DNA of 64,000 nucleotides from an uncultured Bacilli bacterium (GTDB taxonomy: Bacteria; Bacillota_I; Bacilli_A; RF39; UBA660). The translations under genes were made by a program, and so were the position numbers. Numbering within the stretch: position 1 is the first letter of the stretch; each line of letters opens with the position of its first letter. The notes under the pieces are model-generated. The model was not told where the DNA came from. It did not search any database and was given only the letters and a program-made list of their open reading frames with translations. This document shows positions 8,724 to 17,700 of the stretch, piece by piece. The DNA lies in the NCBI GenBank assembly GCA_934096405.1, contig CAKOLW010000002.1, positions 22,062-86,061 of the forward strand, given 5' to 3'.

Positions 8724-9830
8724 TTAATCTAATTTTAATGACTTACCTTTTTTTATTTCAAAGAATTCTGTCAAACCGTAGATATTCTTATTAAATTCAT
8801 GAGAATAAAACATTTCTTGTGCTTCTTCTAATGTTATTTCTTTATTTATGTTAGTTATTTTTTCATTTGTAATAGTAACGTAATATAACTTAAATTTATT
8901 ATCTAATTTTTTAATAATAAATCCTTTAGTGAAAAGTGTGTTGTCTCTTGACTGTATAAAGGTTTCTATATTAATTATTAGGTTTTTTGACATAGTAAAT
9001 TTTCCATTAATTCCAATTGATTTTTTAAAGTTATCTTTTATTAATTCATTTCTTCTGATTGACTCAGCTTGACGTTTTTCTATTTCTTCTTCTAATTCAG
9101 TTTCATCATCTATTTCCATATCATCTAATTCATCTTCTATATCAACAAAATAATTAGTTAGATCATTGTATTCAAATACTTCACCAAATATTATTTCTTT
9201 TGAACAATATAATTTATCTAATGCTTTCATACATCCTAATTTTTTACATTTATTTAAGTATTCAACGTATTGTTTATAATTTAATCTGTATTTTCTACTA
9301 TCTTGTATTGGTACATTAAAGAATTTTGAAAAGTCTTCATCTAATTCATTATCAAAACTTCCATTTATTAATTTATTGTTTTTATCATATTTAATTATTT
9401 CTCTTTTGTAGTCAAAGTAAAATCCTTCTCCATTTGTTTTAGATTTTCCTATTTTCCATATTGTTTGATCTGGAGTAAATTTTACTTCAGCAAGTGTATC
9501 ATTAGATATTTTTTCTCCTGTTTCTTCCATTAACATTACAATATAATCTTCTTCATTTTCTTTCATAATACTAAATTCAACAATTTTAGAAGAATTTATA
9601 TCTTCATATTCTATATTAATTAACATATCATCAAAGTCAATTTTATAAATTCGTTTACTTAGATTCTTAGTTTCTTTATAAATTTCTTTGCATACATCAA
9701 TTCTATAGTTATACATTTTGTTATTTGTTAGTTCAAAGAATTTAGATAGAACTGCTTTGTAGCTAGGATTATTCTTAATATTTAGATTTAATTTATTCAA
9801 TAATATACTGGTAATTTCTTTAAATTCCAT
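8724..9830 (-). CDS. Hypothetical protein between efp and spoIIIAH
   Basis: 368 aa from the ATG at 9830 (AGGGGTG site five bases upstream; an in-frame ATG at 9845 lies before that site). There is no signal peptide or membrane segment. The sequence is rich in Lys, Asn, Glu and Asp, with an acidic stretch around residues 230-255 (DIEDELDDMEIDDETELEEE) followed by a basic segment. I do not recognise a family. It occupies the place where spoIIIAA-AG would sit in many Bacillota (between efp and spoIIIAH). It could be a cytoplasmic sporulation factor or unrelated. Confidence 0.75.
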   Translation of the reverse strand: MEFKEITSILLNKLNLNIKNNPSYKAVLSKFFELTNNKMYNYRIDVCKEIYKETKNLSKRIYKIDFDDMLINIEYEDINSSKIVEFSIMKENEEDYIVMLMEETGEKISNDTLAEVKFTPDQTIWKIGKSKTNGEGFYFDYKREIIKYDKNNKLINGSFDNELDEDFSKFFNVPIQDSRKYRLNYKQYVEYLNKCKKLGCMKALDKLYCSKEIIFGEVFEYNDLTNYFVDIEDELDDMEIDDETELEEEIEKRQAESIRRNELIKDNFKKSIGINGKFTMSKNLIINIETFIQSRDNTLFTKGFIIKKLDNKFKLYYVTITNEKITNINKEITLEEAQEMFYSHEFNKNIYGLTEFFEIKKGKSLKLD

Positions 9831-9899
9831 GATTTCACCCCTCATAATGGCTATTATTATAATACATTTTATTGCAGAAAAAAAGCATAAATTTTAATT

Positions 9900-10457
9900 T
9901 TATGCCCTTGATGAATATTTTCCATCACTAGTAGTTAGTATTATTTCTTCACCTTCACTAATGAATAAAGGTACTTTAACTGTATAACCTGTTTCAATAG
10001 TAGCATCTTTCATAGCGCCACTTGTTGTATTTCCTTTAACAGCTTGTTCAGTTTCTATAACTTTATAACTAACTTTTTCTGGTAAGTTAATTCCAATTAC
10101 TTCTCCTTCATAACTTACTATTTCAACAACTAATCCTTCTTTTAAGAATTTAATATAGTCTTCTAACATACTTTTATTAATTTCTAATTGTTCATAAGTG
10201 TTATTATCCATAAATACATAAGTATCTCCAGAATTATATAAATAAGACAAGGCTTTCTTTTGAACATTGGCCTTTTCTAGTTTAATTCCAGCGTTGAAAG
10301 TAATTTCTTGTGTAGACATTGTTCTTAGGTTTTTTAACTTAGTTTTAACGAATGCACTACCTTTACCTGGTTTTACATGTTGGAACTCAACTACTTGATA
10401 TATATTACCTTCATAACTAATAGTCATTCCATTTTTAATATCATTTACATTAAACAT
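9900..10457 (-). CDS. efp: Translation elongation factor P
   Basis: 185 aa, three OB-like beta domains. It relieves ribosome stalling at polyproline. It starts MFNVNDIKNGMTISYEGNIY, with the modification-loop region HVKPGKGSAFVKTKLKNL (Lys at about 32) and C-terminal GYTVKVPLFISEGEEI plus DGKYSSRA. The start lies 2 bp after the rpmG stop, so the two are co-transcribed and probably translationally coupled. Confidence 0.97.
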   Translation of the reverse strand: MFNVNDIKNGMTISYEGNIYQVVEFQHVKPGKGSAFVKTKLKNLRTMSTQEITFNAGIKLEKANVQKKALSYLYNSGDTYVFMDNNTYEQLEINKSMLEDYIKFLKEGLVVEIVSYEGEVIGINLPEKVSYKVIETEQAVKGNTTSGAMKDATIETGYTVKVPLFISEGEEIILTTSDGKYSSRA

Positions 10458-10459
10458 TA

Positions 10460-10630
10460 TTAATCAGCCTTTCTTTCTTTATGAACTGTTGTTTTATTAC
10501 ATCTAGTACAATGTTTTTTGATTTCTAATTTACCTTCAGTATTCTTTTTGTTTTTACTAGTTAAGTAATTAATTTCTTTACAAACTGTACATTGAAGTGC
10601 AACGCCTTCTCTATTTTCTTTTTTAGCCAT
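10460..10630 (-). CDS. rpmG: 50S ribosomal protein L33
   Basis: 56 aa from the ATG at 10630, which has a GGAGGCAG ribosome site. Two CxxC pairs (CTVC and CTRC) form the zinc ribbon; the ending TTVHKERK is typical for L33. A slight insertion (NKKNTEGK) makes it longer than the usual 49-50 aa. It heads the rpmG-efp unit. Confidence 0.92.
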   Translation of the reverse strand: MAKKENREGVALQCTVCKEINYLTSKNKKNTEGKLEIKKHCTRCNKTTVHKERKAD

Positions 10631-10732
10631 TATATTCTGCCTCCTTTTTTTTAACAAGTAGATTATAACAAATATTTTTGATGTTTACAAGCAAATTAGT
10701 TTATTTTTATTGATTTTAAGAAAATTTTATGG

Positions 10733-10800
10733 TATAAGTATAGATACAAGAGATGTAGTCCTGCTGACGTGACAGCGGGGGTGCATCTCTTTTTTATTTT
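10733..10800 (+). ncRNA. Small structured RNA, copy 1 of 3
   Basis: Promoter TTGATT (10710-10715), 17-bp spacer, TATAAG (10733-10738). The predicted transcript starts near 10745. It folds into one long hairpin: outer stem 10748-10755 with 10784-10791, internal loop, inner stem 10760-10766 with 10773-10779, hexaloop ACGTGA, then a T run ending near 10796. Copies 2 and 3 differ in stem sequence but keep the pairing. The transcript converges on the 3' end of the nuclease gene, whose stop lies inside the T run. Promoter, about 50-nt body and intrinsic terminator suggest a free-standing small RNA. Its function is unknown. Confidence 0.6.
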
Positions 10801-11300
10801 CTTTTAAATACTTTATACATTTTATTTTTCTTTATTATTATTTTATTTACAAATAAAACATCAGGTCTTTTATATAATCTATTTAATTGATTAATTATTT
10901 CATTAAAATCAAGTTTAGACTTTGATAAATCTAATATAAAATTATTACTTTGTTTATTTTTTCCATACACTGCATGATATAACGCTTGATTACTACTACT
11001 GGTTATTGTTTTTAAATCCCATTTTTCTTTATTCATCATATAATCTGGTGTTTTGATTTTTTTTGGATAATTTACTTTTGGCACTAATCTTACTTCATAG
11101 CCAAATGTTTGACTTAACCAAAAAGCAATATTTAATTCGTCCCTACTATGGTCAATCTGTACATTTTTTCCATCTACAATATATATACTTTTATCATGAA
11201 CATAAAAATATTGTAACCTTACATTGAATATAATTTCATTATTTTTAAAATTAGCAGTAATATCAATATAATTTACAGTGTCTTGTAACACTTTATTCAC
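10794..11300 (-). CDS. CdiA-CT-like PD-(D/E)XK nuclease protein, intact copy
   Basis: About 168 aa with a GTG start at 11300. The in-frame GTG at 11315 directly abuts the GGAGG site and is less likely. The C-terminal two thirds resemble the stand-alone or CdiA C-terminal nuclease-toxin fold: an early Glu (RDELNIAFWL), Asp in KTPDY, and WDLK completing a D...DxK-type site, then NFILDLSKSKL and an INQLNRL helix. No signal peptide or secretion module is present, so it is a cytoplasmic single-domain protein. A second, broken copy lies 0.6 kb away, and each copy is flanked by small RNA elements. No protein antitoxin is evident. The nuclease call is by motif recognition only. Confidence 0.7.
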   Translation of the reverse strand: MNKVLQDTVNYIDITANFKNNEIIFNVRLQYFYVHDKSIYIVDGKNVQIDHSRDELNIAFWLSQTFGYEVRLVPKVNYPKKIKTPDYMMNKEKWDLKTITSSSNQALYHAVYGKNKQSNNFILDLSKSKLDFNEIINQLNRLYKRPDVLFVNKIIIKKNKMYKVFKRK

Positions 11301-11344
11301 AAATGTATTCTTCACCTCCAGTCCGTTAAAAATATAAAAAAATA

Positions 11345-11438
11345 TTGAATTTTAAACCTGATTGTGGTATAAATATAAGCACAAGGGTTGCCTTCGTGCT
11401 GACGTGACAGTGCGGACGCAACTCTTTTTATTTTTTTT
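11345..11438 (+). ncRNA. Small structured RNA, copy 2 of 3
   Basis: Promoter TTGAAT (11345-11350), 17-bp spacer, TATAAA (11368-11373). The transcript starts near 11380. Outer stem 11383-11391 with 11418-11426, inner stem 11395-11401 with 11408-11414, hexaloop ACGTGA as in copy 1, then a T run. The outer stem reads AAGGGTTGC/GCAACTCTT against AAGAGATG/CATCTCTT in copy 1, so pairing is kept although bases changed. The promoter lies 45 bp upstream of, and divergent from, the intact nuclease gene. The 3' end overlaps the stop of the broken nuclease copy. Confidence 0.62.
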
Positions 11439-11934
11439 TAAATACTTTATACATTTTATTTTTATTTATTATTATTTTATTTATGAATAAAACATCGGGG
11501 CTTTTATATAATCTATTTAATTGATTAATTATTTCATTAAAATCAAGTTTAGACTTTGATAAATCCAATATAAAATTATTGCTTTGTTTATTTTTTCAAT
11601 ACACTGCATGATATAACGCTTGATTACTACTACTTGTTATTGTTTTTAAATCCCATTTTTCTCTATTAATGATGAAGTCAGGTGTATTAACACCATAAGG
11701 AAAATTAACTTTAGGTACTAATATTACCTCATAACCAAATACCTGATTAATCCAATAAGCAATATTTAATTCTTCTCTAGAATAATCAAATTTGACATGC
11801 CTACCATCTACAATATATACACTTTTATCATGAACATAAAAATGTTGTAACCTTACATTGAATATAATTTCATTATTTTTAAAATTAGCGGTAATATCTA
11901 TATAGTTGGCAGTGTCTTGTAACACTTTATTCAC
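11428..11934 (-). pseudogene. Broken second copy of the CdiA-CT-like nuclease gene
   Basis: Very similar to the intact copy along its whole length, including KNAFVNKVLQDT, WDLKTITSSSNQALYHAVY and the C-terminal INQLNRLYK and KMYKVFK. A single base change turned the Gly codon after HAVY (GGA in the intact copy) into TGA at 11598-11596. The downstream 55 codons stay in frame to a TAA at 11430-11428. The stop removes the C-terminal third after the DxK motif. Either a recent pseudogene or a selectable truncated form. The GTG start at 11934 is chosen by analogy with the intact copy. Confidence 0.75.
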
Positions 11935-12034
11935 AAATGCATTCTTCACCTCCAGTCTGTTAAAAGATAAGCTTATATTAACATAATTAAGAAAGTATAA
12001 CAAGCAAAATATTGAAAAAATACGAAAAAAACTA

Positions 12035-12122
12035 TTGAATTTTAAACTAAGTTATGGTATAAATATAGGTACAAGGGATGTAATCCTGCTGAAGTACCAG
12101 CGAGGTCACATCCCTTTTTATT
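12035..12122 (+). ncRNA. Small structured RNA, copy 3 of 3
   Basis: Promoter TTGAAT (12035-12040), 17-bp spacer, TATAAA (12058-12063). The transcript starts near 12070. A perfect 9-bp outer stem (12073-12081 with 12108-12116), inner stem around 12087-12091 with 12098-12102, loop AAGTAC, then TTTTTA. The -35 to -10 region is nearly identical to copy 2. It is divergent from the broken nuclease gene and lies just upstream of the SDR gene, from which its terminator should insulate it. Confidence 0.6.
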
Positions 12123-12165
12123 TTTATTAATTTATGTTAAAATACTAATCGAGGTGAAATAAATT

Positions 12166-12900
12166 ATGAAAACAGTTTTAGTAACTGGATCTAGTAGTGG
12201 TCTTGGAAAAAGCATAATAGAAAAATATGCCAGTAATGGATATAATACAATAATTACCTATTTAACTCATGAAAATGAAGCATTAGAATTTAATGAATAT
12301 ATAAAAAATAAATACAAAGTTAAAAGTATATGTGTTAAATTAGATATTAGTAAAGAAGATGATATACAAAATTTATATAAGTTGATACTTAATGATTTTG
12401 GTAAAATTGATGTTTTAGTTAATAATGCTAGTATTTGTAATGATACTTTATTTGAAGATAAAACTAAAGATAACTTTATGAAAATAATTGAAGTAAATCT
12501 TGTTGGAACTTTTTTAATGAGTAAAACTTTTGGAAGACTTATGTATAACAATAAAAAAGGTTCAATTATCAATATAAGTAGTAATAATGGTATTGATTCA
12601 TATTATTCAGAATCACTGGACTACGATGCATCTAAAGCAGGCGTAATAAATTTAAGTCATAATTTAGCTAATGTTTTTTCTCCATATGTAAGGGTTAATA
12701 CGGTATGTCCAGGATGGATTGAAACTCCTATGAATGAAAATATGAGTGATGAATTTAAAAATAAAGAAATCAATAAAATTTTACTTAAAAGGTTTGCTAA
12801 TCCAGAAGAAATATCTAATTTAGTATATTTTTTATCTAGTGATGAAGCAAGTTATATAAATGATAGTGTTATTAAAATAGATGGTGGTAAAGTATGTTAA
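12166..12900 (+). CDS. SDR-family NAD(P)-dependent oxidoreductase
   Basis: 244 aa with the classical short-chain dehydrogenase signature: cofactor loop TGSSSGLGKS near the N-terminus, NNAS, catalytic Ser around SSNNGIDSYYSES and the YDASKAG Tyr/Lys pair, then PGWIETPM and a C-terminal SSDEASYINDSVIKIDGG. FabG-like in pattern, but the substrate cannot be told from sequence; a role outside fatty-acid synthesis is suggested by its pairing with a PLP enzyme. The ATG at 12166 follows a GAGGTGA site. Confidence 0.9.
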   Translation: MKTVLVTGSSSGLGKSIIEKYASNGYNTIITYLTHENEALEFNEYIKNKYKVKSICVKLDISKEDDIQNLYKLILNDFGKIDVLVNNASICNDTLFEDKTKDNFMKIIEVNLVGTFLMSKTFGRLMYNNKKGSIINISSNNGIDSYYSESLDYDASKAGVINLSHNLANVFSPYVRVNTVCPGWIETPMNENMSDEFKNKEINKILLKRFANPEEISNLVYFLSSDEASYINDSVIKIDGGKVC

Positions 12901-14132
12901 AATTTAAAGATGAGTATATTAATCTAGTAAATGAAAAAGAAAGAGAACTAACTAGTATATTTAATGAAATTAATGATAATGAACTATATTTTAGTAAAAA
13001 AGTATTAGATGCATTTCATAAGAATAATTTAAATGAAAGTGATTTAGTTGGCACTACGGGATATGGGTATAATGATATTGGAAGAGATAAAATAGAAAGT
13101 ATTTATAGTTCAATATTTGGTAGTGAAGATGCTTTAGTTAGAAGAGAATTTATAAGTGGTAGTCATGCGATTAGTACATGTTTATTTGGCATTTTAAGGC
13201 CTAATGATACATTATTATCTATAAGTGGTACTCCATATGATACTATGCATGAAGTAATTGGTATTAGAGATAATTCCAGTTCATTAAAAAGTTTTGGTAT
13301 TAATTATAAAGAAATAGATTTAATTAATAATGATTTCAATTACGAAGAGATAAAAAATAATTTAGAAAATATTAAAATGGTATATATTCAAAGATCTAAG
13401 GGATATTCTACTAGAGAAAGCATTAATATTGATAAGTTAACTAAAGTAATAAAATTAATTAAAGATATTAATAAAGATATTATAGTGTTTGTAGATAATT
13501 GTTATTGTGAATTTGTTGAAAGAAAAAGTCCAATTGAAGTTGGAGCAGATGTATGTGTTGGTTCTTTAATCAAGAATTTAGGTGCAGGTATATGTACTAA
13601 TGGTGCTTATGTTGTTGGAAGGAAAGATTTGATTCATTTGATAAGTGAAAGATTAACTTTACCAGGTGAAGGAAAAGAACCAGGGCCTTCTTTAGATGCT
13701 AATAAAATGTTTTTAATGGGTCTTTATTTAGCACCTAGTGTTGTTGCTTCTAGTTTAAAGATTAATTACTTAATATGTAATGTTATGGAAAGTTTAGGTT
13801 ATAAAGTTAAACCTAGTTTAAATGAAAAAAGATGTGATATTGTGTTAAGTTTATATTTAGAAAATGAAAATAATTTAATTAAGTTTTCTAAGTTGTTACA
13901 AGAAAGTGGTGCGATTAATTCTAATGTTACACCTATTCCATCAGATATGCCTGGTTATAATTCTAAAATAATAATGGCTAGTCCTTCATTTACTCAAGGA
14001 TCATCAATAGAATTATCTTGTGATGCACCATTAAGAAACCCATATATACTTTATATTCAAGGTGGTTTAACTTATCAATATGGAAAATTAGCTTTAATAA
14101 ATATTATAAGTAATTTAAAAGAAACTGATTAG
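12894..14132 (+). CDS. YnbB-like methionine gamma-lyase family PLP enzyme
   Basis: 412 aa, overlapping the SDR gene by 7 bp. It belongs to the family once annotated as aluminium resistance protein (PF06838, Met_gamma_lyase). Visible features are YGYNDIGRDKIE, the SGSHAISTCLFG segment, FVDNCYCEF and the presumptive PLP-lysine region VGSLIKNLGAGICTNGAY, with conserved LTLPGEGKEPGPS. Expected to be a cytosolic C-S lyase or related PLP-dependent enzyme; the true substrate of the family is not firmly known. Confidence 0.88.
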   Translation: MLKFKDEYINLVNEKERELTSIFNEINDNELYFSKKVLDAFHKNNLNESDLVGTTGYGYNDIGRDKIESIYSSIFGSEDALVRREFISGSHAISTCLFGILRPNDTLLSISGTPYDTMHEVIGIRDNSSSLKSFGINYKEIDLINNDFNYEEIKNNLENIKMVYIQRSKGYSTRESINIDKLTKVIKLIKDINKDIIVFVDNCYCEFVERKSPIEVGADVCVGSLIKNLGAGICTNGAYVVGRKDLIHLISERLTLPGEGKEPGPSLDANKMFLMGLYLAPSVVASSLKINYLICNVMESLGYKVKPSLNEKRCDIVLSLYLENENNLIKFSKLLQESGAINSNVTPIPSDMPGYNSKIIMASPSFTQGSSIELSCDAPLRNPYILYIQGGLTYQYGKLALINIISNLKETD

Positions 14133-14154
14133 TTTAATTCTAATCAGTTTTTAA
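14122..14154 (+). terminator. Terminator after the YnbB-like gene
   Basis: An 11-bp perfect stem (14122-14132 with 14140-14150) overlaps the stop codon and is followed by TTTTT. It may serve both strands, since the surface-protein remnant ends at 14157 on the other strand. Confidence 0.85.
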
Positions 14155-14156
14155 TA

Positions 14157-15003
14157 TTAATATAGATTAATACAAGGCGAATAATCACTATAATATTTAT
14201 TGTTATTTGAGTCAAGCATATACACTCTTGATGCTACTTTAGACGAAAAGTCATCTTTTGTTAAAAGTGGAACAATTGAATTAGAATAACTTGGATTTCC
14301 ATCTGAATCTGTGCCTAAACAGTAATAAAATTCCTCGCCAGCATAATTCTTATCTATATTACTTGCAGTTTCACCTGTATAATAATCTTTATTAATTTGT
14401 AAATGTCTCATGTCTGATTCATTATTATAAATAAGGATTTCTAATCTAGGTGTTGTTAATTTTATTTCTACTTCACTATATTCACTATAAATTTTATTGT
14501 TTTCTGAATCTAATACATAAGCTCTTGACGCATAAATTTTTCCATAGTTACCTACTAAGTCCACACTTGTTTGAAAGTTTTGATGAATATTATCTGTATG
14601 TATTATAGTATAAGTATTTTCATTTTTTCATAAACTTCATAGCCGGATACAGCATCACTTGATTCACCATCAAAATTTATTTTATTGTTTTCAATATAAA
14701 CAAACATATTTGGTGCAGCTATAGGATTATCTAAATCTATTATATTAGAATAATCATTATAAAAAGTTGTTCCATCAATCACTACATATTTTCTTGCTTT
14801 AAAATAAAGGTGTTCTCCTTTTTGTACACTTACAGTATTTTGACGGTTTTCCCATTCTTCTTTTGTTAAAGAACCATATAATGTTTATTCTCCATCTTCT
14901 GATGTCGAACTATATATTTCTATTCCTGTAGCATTATTTAAAGAATCTACAGATATCATTATTGATTTTTTATTTTACATTCTCCTACACCTGTTGCGCT
15001 TAA
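14157..15003 (-). pseudogene. Decayed C-terminal part of the repeat surface protein
   Basis: Beyond the stop at 15006, the reverse strand still encodes modules of the same repeat protein, but broken by frameshifts and stops. Around 14960-14880 it reads SVDSLNNATGIEIYSSTSE and then meets a TAA. The same frame resumes with KEEWENRQNTVSVQKGEHLY and AAPNMFVYIENNKINF up to about 14630. A frameshift in an A-rich run then moves to another frame (IIHTDNIHQNFQTSVDLVG), which stays open to a TAA at 14157. An apparent 135-codon frame starting at 14564 is the last piece of this. The ancestral protein was therefore some 280 residues longer. Confidence 0.8.
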
Positions 15004-15005
15004 AA

Positions 15006-17690
15006 CTATGCAGATAGAAGACTTTTTAATTCGACAACATTAGAAAACTCACTATAATACGTTGTTCCATCACTAATAGCGTATTTTCTTACTTTAAAAT
15101 ATAAATGTCCACCACGTTTTACACTTACATAATTTTGGTTGTTTTCCCACTCTTCTTTTGTTATTGTTTTATTTAAAGTATATTTTCCATCTTCTGATGT
15201 TGAGCTATATACTTCTATACCTGTAGTATAATCTAAATTATCTATCAAAATTTGCATTCTTTGTTCATTTTCATCACCATTCTGACCAGATTCTGTTATA
15301 ACTGGTGTTGAAAGGGAACTATCTACATCTAATACGTTTGAAAATTCACTCATATAATATGTATTTTCATCTATGGCAATATATTTTCTTACTTTAAAAT
15401 ATAAGTGTTGGCCACTTGGTGCAGAGACTTCAAATGTATTGTTTTCATCTATGTCTTCTTTTTTTATTGTTTTATATAAAGTATATTCTCCGTCTTCAGA
15501 TGTTGAACTATATACTTCAATACCTGTTGCTTCAGTTAATAAATTAACACATATTCTTAAAGCATTTCCTGCGTCAGAGCCTTCCCAACCTGCTTCAGTA
15601 ATTGTTGGATGACCCATTTCTGCTTTCACTTCTGAATATTCACTATACACTTTATTTCCTTCGGTATTTATTATATATGCTCTTGCTGCATATGTCTTTC
15701 CATAATTATCTTTTACATCAACTATAGTTTTGAATTCTTGAGAACCTTCAGAAGTTTTTATTAATGCATATGTTTCTCCTGTTTTTTCATATATTTCATA
15801 ACCGTGTACTTCATTACCTGATTCACCATATATTTGACCATATAAAGTAATTTTATTGTCTTTTATATCAGAATTTATAAATGGTTGTGGTACAGGATTT
15901 GTTAAAGTTAAGTAATTAGAATAATCACTATATACTTTTTCTCCTCTAGAATTTAATGCATAAACCCTTAATGTATATATTTCAGTTACACCTTTTTCAA
16001 TAGTAACTTCTTTATTTAAAATTCCTTCATTTGTTTCAACTAAATTAGGTGCGTTATCAATTACTTTGTATAATTCATAACCGTCTATTAAATCAGTTGC
16101 TCCTTCTTCTGAATAAGCTCCTTCATAATCAAATCTTAATATTGGTTTATCTATAGTACCTAAAGGATTTGATAATGTTGGTGTTGAAACTTTATTAACA
16201 AGTTCAACAAAATTTGAAAATTCACTATAATATGTTGTTCCATCACTAATAGCATATTTTCTTACCTTAAAATAAAGGTGTTCTCCTTTTTGTGCACTTA
16301 CAGTATATGGATGACTTTCCCATTCTTCTTTAGTTATTGTATTTAATAAAGTATATTCTGCGTTTGCTGATGTTGAACTATATACTTCTATACCACTGGT
16401 GTAATCTAAATTGTCTATTGTTAATATTATTGATTTTACGCCTTCACTTTCACCTTCACCTGTTACATTTAAAACTGGTGTTGAAAGAGAATTATTTACA
16501 TTTAATACATTTGAAAATTCACTAACATAATATGTATTTTCATCTATAGCAATATATTTTCTTACTTTATAATATAAGTGTTGGCCACTTGATGCAGAAA
16601 CTTCAAAAGTATTATTACTACTAATATCTTCTTTTTTTATTGTTTTATATAAAGTATATTCTCCATCTTCTGATGTTGAACTATATACTTCTATACCTGT
16701 TGCTTCTGTTATTGAATTAATGCATAATAGAATTCCTTGAGGTTCATCGCTTCCACTGGCACCTGCTGTTGTAATTGTTGGATAACTCATTTCTGCTTTT
16801 ACTTCTGAATAATCACTATATACTTTGTTTCCATCTGAATCTAATATGTAAGTTCTTGCTGCATATGTCTTTCCATAATTACCTACTAAGTCCACACTTG
16901 TTTGAAAGTTTTGATGAATATTATCTGTATGTATCACATTATAAGTATTACCAACTTTTTCATATACTTCATTTCCAGACATAGTACCGATTGCTTCTCC
17001 ACCTATATTTATTTTATTGTTTTCAATATAAACAAACATATTTGGTGCGGCTATAGAATTTGTTAAAGTTAAGTAATCAGAATAATCACTATATACTTTT
17101 TCACCTTTTGCATTTATTGCATATACCCTTACTTTGTAAGATTTAGTAGTTCCAATACTAAGTGAAATTTCTTTGTTTAAAATACCTTCTTTTGTTTCAA
17201 TTAATTGTAATTTATTAGCAATTAATTCATATAATTCGTAACCATTGATTAAATCAGTTGCTCCTTCTTTTGAATAAGCTTCTTCATAATCAAATCTTAA
17301 TATAGGTTTATCTATAGTACCCAATGGATTAGATAATGTTGGTGTATCTAGATAAACATCATTATTTTTATAATTAATCTCAAAAGTTGTTGGTACATCT
17401 ACTAATTCATTTGTTAATGCATTGAACCAAAGTCCTCTTGCATTTTTATAGTAAATAATCATATCTTCAAGATTATTACTATCTATTGTTTTAGCAGCTA
17501 ACATAATAACATCAGTTGTTAAATAACCTTTATAGTTATTTGTTGTTTCTCTTGTAAACATACTTTTACCAATTATGTATGTTGAATTAGAAATATCATT
17601 TGTATCTATTTCTCCAGCATTTAGATTATTAATATTTGCAAATGTAAATATTCCAATTAAGAGAACAATGCTACTTAATATTTTCTTCAT
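15006..17690 (-). CDS. Large secreted repeat surface protein
   Basis: 894 aa with a clear signal peptide (KKILSSIVLLIGIFTF..., cut near LNAG-EID). The body is built from fibronectin-III-like beta modules of about 90 aa. Four module types (start points DKPILRFDYE, a FVYIENN-type, PTITTAG/PTITEAG, and a STPVL type) occur in the same order twice, so two superrepeats of roughly 375 aa are visible. EVYSSTS recurs four times and TYYSEFSN repeatedly. No LPXTG or other anchor is seen, and the present C-terminus (ELKSLLSA) is probably secondary, because decayed modules follow. Likely an adhesin. It forms an operon with the two upstream genes, 10 bp from the nearest. Confidence 0.8.
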   Translation of the reverse strand: MKKILSSIVLLIGIFTFANINNLNAGEIDTNDISNSTYIIGKSMFTRETTNNYKGYLTTDVIMLAAKTIDSNNLEDMIIYYKNARGLWFNALTNELVDVPTTFEINYKNNDVYLDTPTLSNPLGTIDKPILRFDYEEAYSKEGATDLINGYELYELIANKLQLIETKEGILNKEISLSIGTTKSYKVRVYAINAKGEKVYSDYSDYLTLTNSIAAPNMFVYIENNKINIGGEAIGTMSGNEVYEKVGNTYNVIHTDNIHQNFQTSVDLVGNYGKTYAARTYILDSDGNKVYSDYSEVKAEMSYPTITTAGASGSDEPQGILLCINSITEATGIEVYSSTSEDGEYTLYKTIKKEDISSNNTFEVSASSGQHLYYKVRKYIAIDENTYYVSEFSNVLNVNNSLSTPVLNVTGEGESEGVKSIILTIDNLDYTSGIEVYSSTSANAEYTLLNTITKEEWESHPYTVSAQKGEHLYFKVRKYAISDGTTYYSEFSNFVELVNKVSTPTLSNPLGTIDKPILRFDYEGAYSEEGATDLIDGYELYKVIDNAPNLVETNEGILNKEVTIEKGVTEIYTLRVYALNSRGEKVYSDYSNYLTLTNPVPQPFINSDIKDNKITLYGQIYGESGNEVHGYEIYEKTGETYALIKTSEGSQEFKTIVDVKDNYGKTYAARAYIINTEGNKVYSEYSEVKAEMGHPTITEAGWEGSDAGNALRICVNLLTEATGIEVYSSTSEDGEYTLYKTIKKEDIDENNTFEVSAPSGQHLYFKVRKYIAIDENTYYMSEFSNVLDVDSSLSTPVITESGQNGDENEQRMQILIDNLDYTTGIEVYSSTSEDGKYTLNKTITKEEWENNQNYVSVKRGGHLYFKVRKYAISDGTTYYSEFSNVVELKSLLSA

Positions 17691-17700
17691 ATTTTTCCTC

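Noticed and set aside
11596..11598. TGA read as Gly or Trp (alternative genetic code)
   Set aside because: TGG Trp codons are common throughout, the 912-aa protein ends at TGA followed at once by TAG, and no other gene needs TGA read-through.
10700..12122. Integron-like attC cassette array
   Set aside because: Each hairpin has its own promoter and terminator, no integrase or attC core sites are seen, and cassettes are homologous duplicates rather than different genes.
14157..14564. Independent 135-aa gene
   Set aside because: Starts mid-module without a ribosome site and continues upstream in another frame; it is the tail of the decayed surface protein.
16200..17400. CRISPR array or tandem DNA repeats
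   Set aside because: The repeated DNA follows coding modules of about 90 aa with diverged copies and no spacer pattern.
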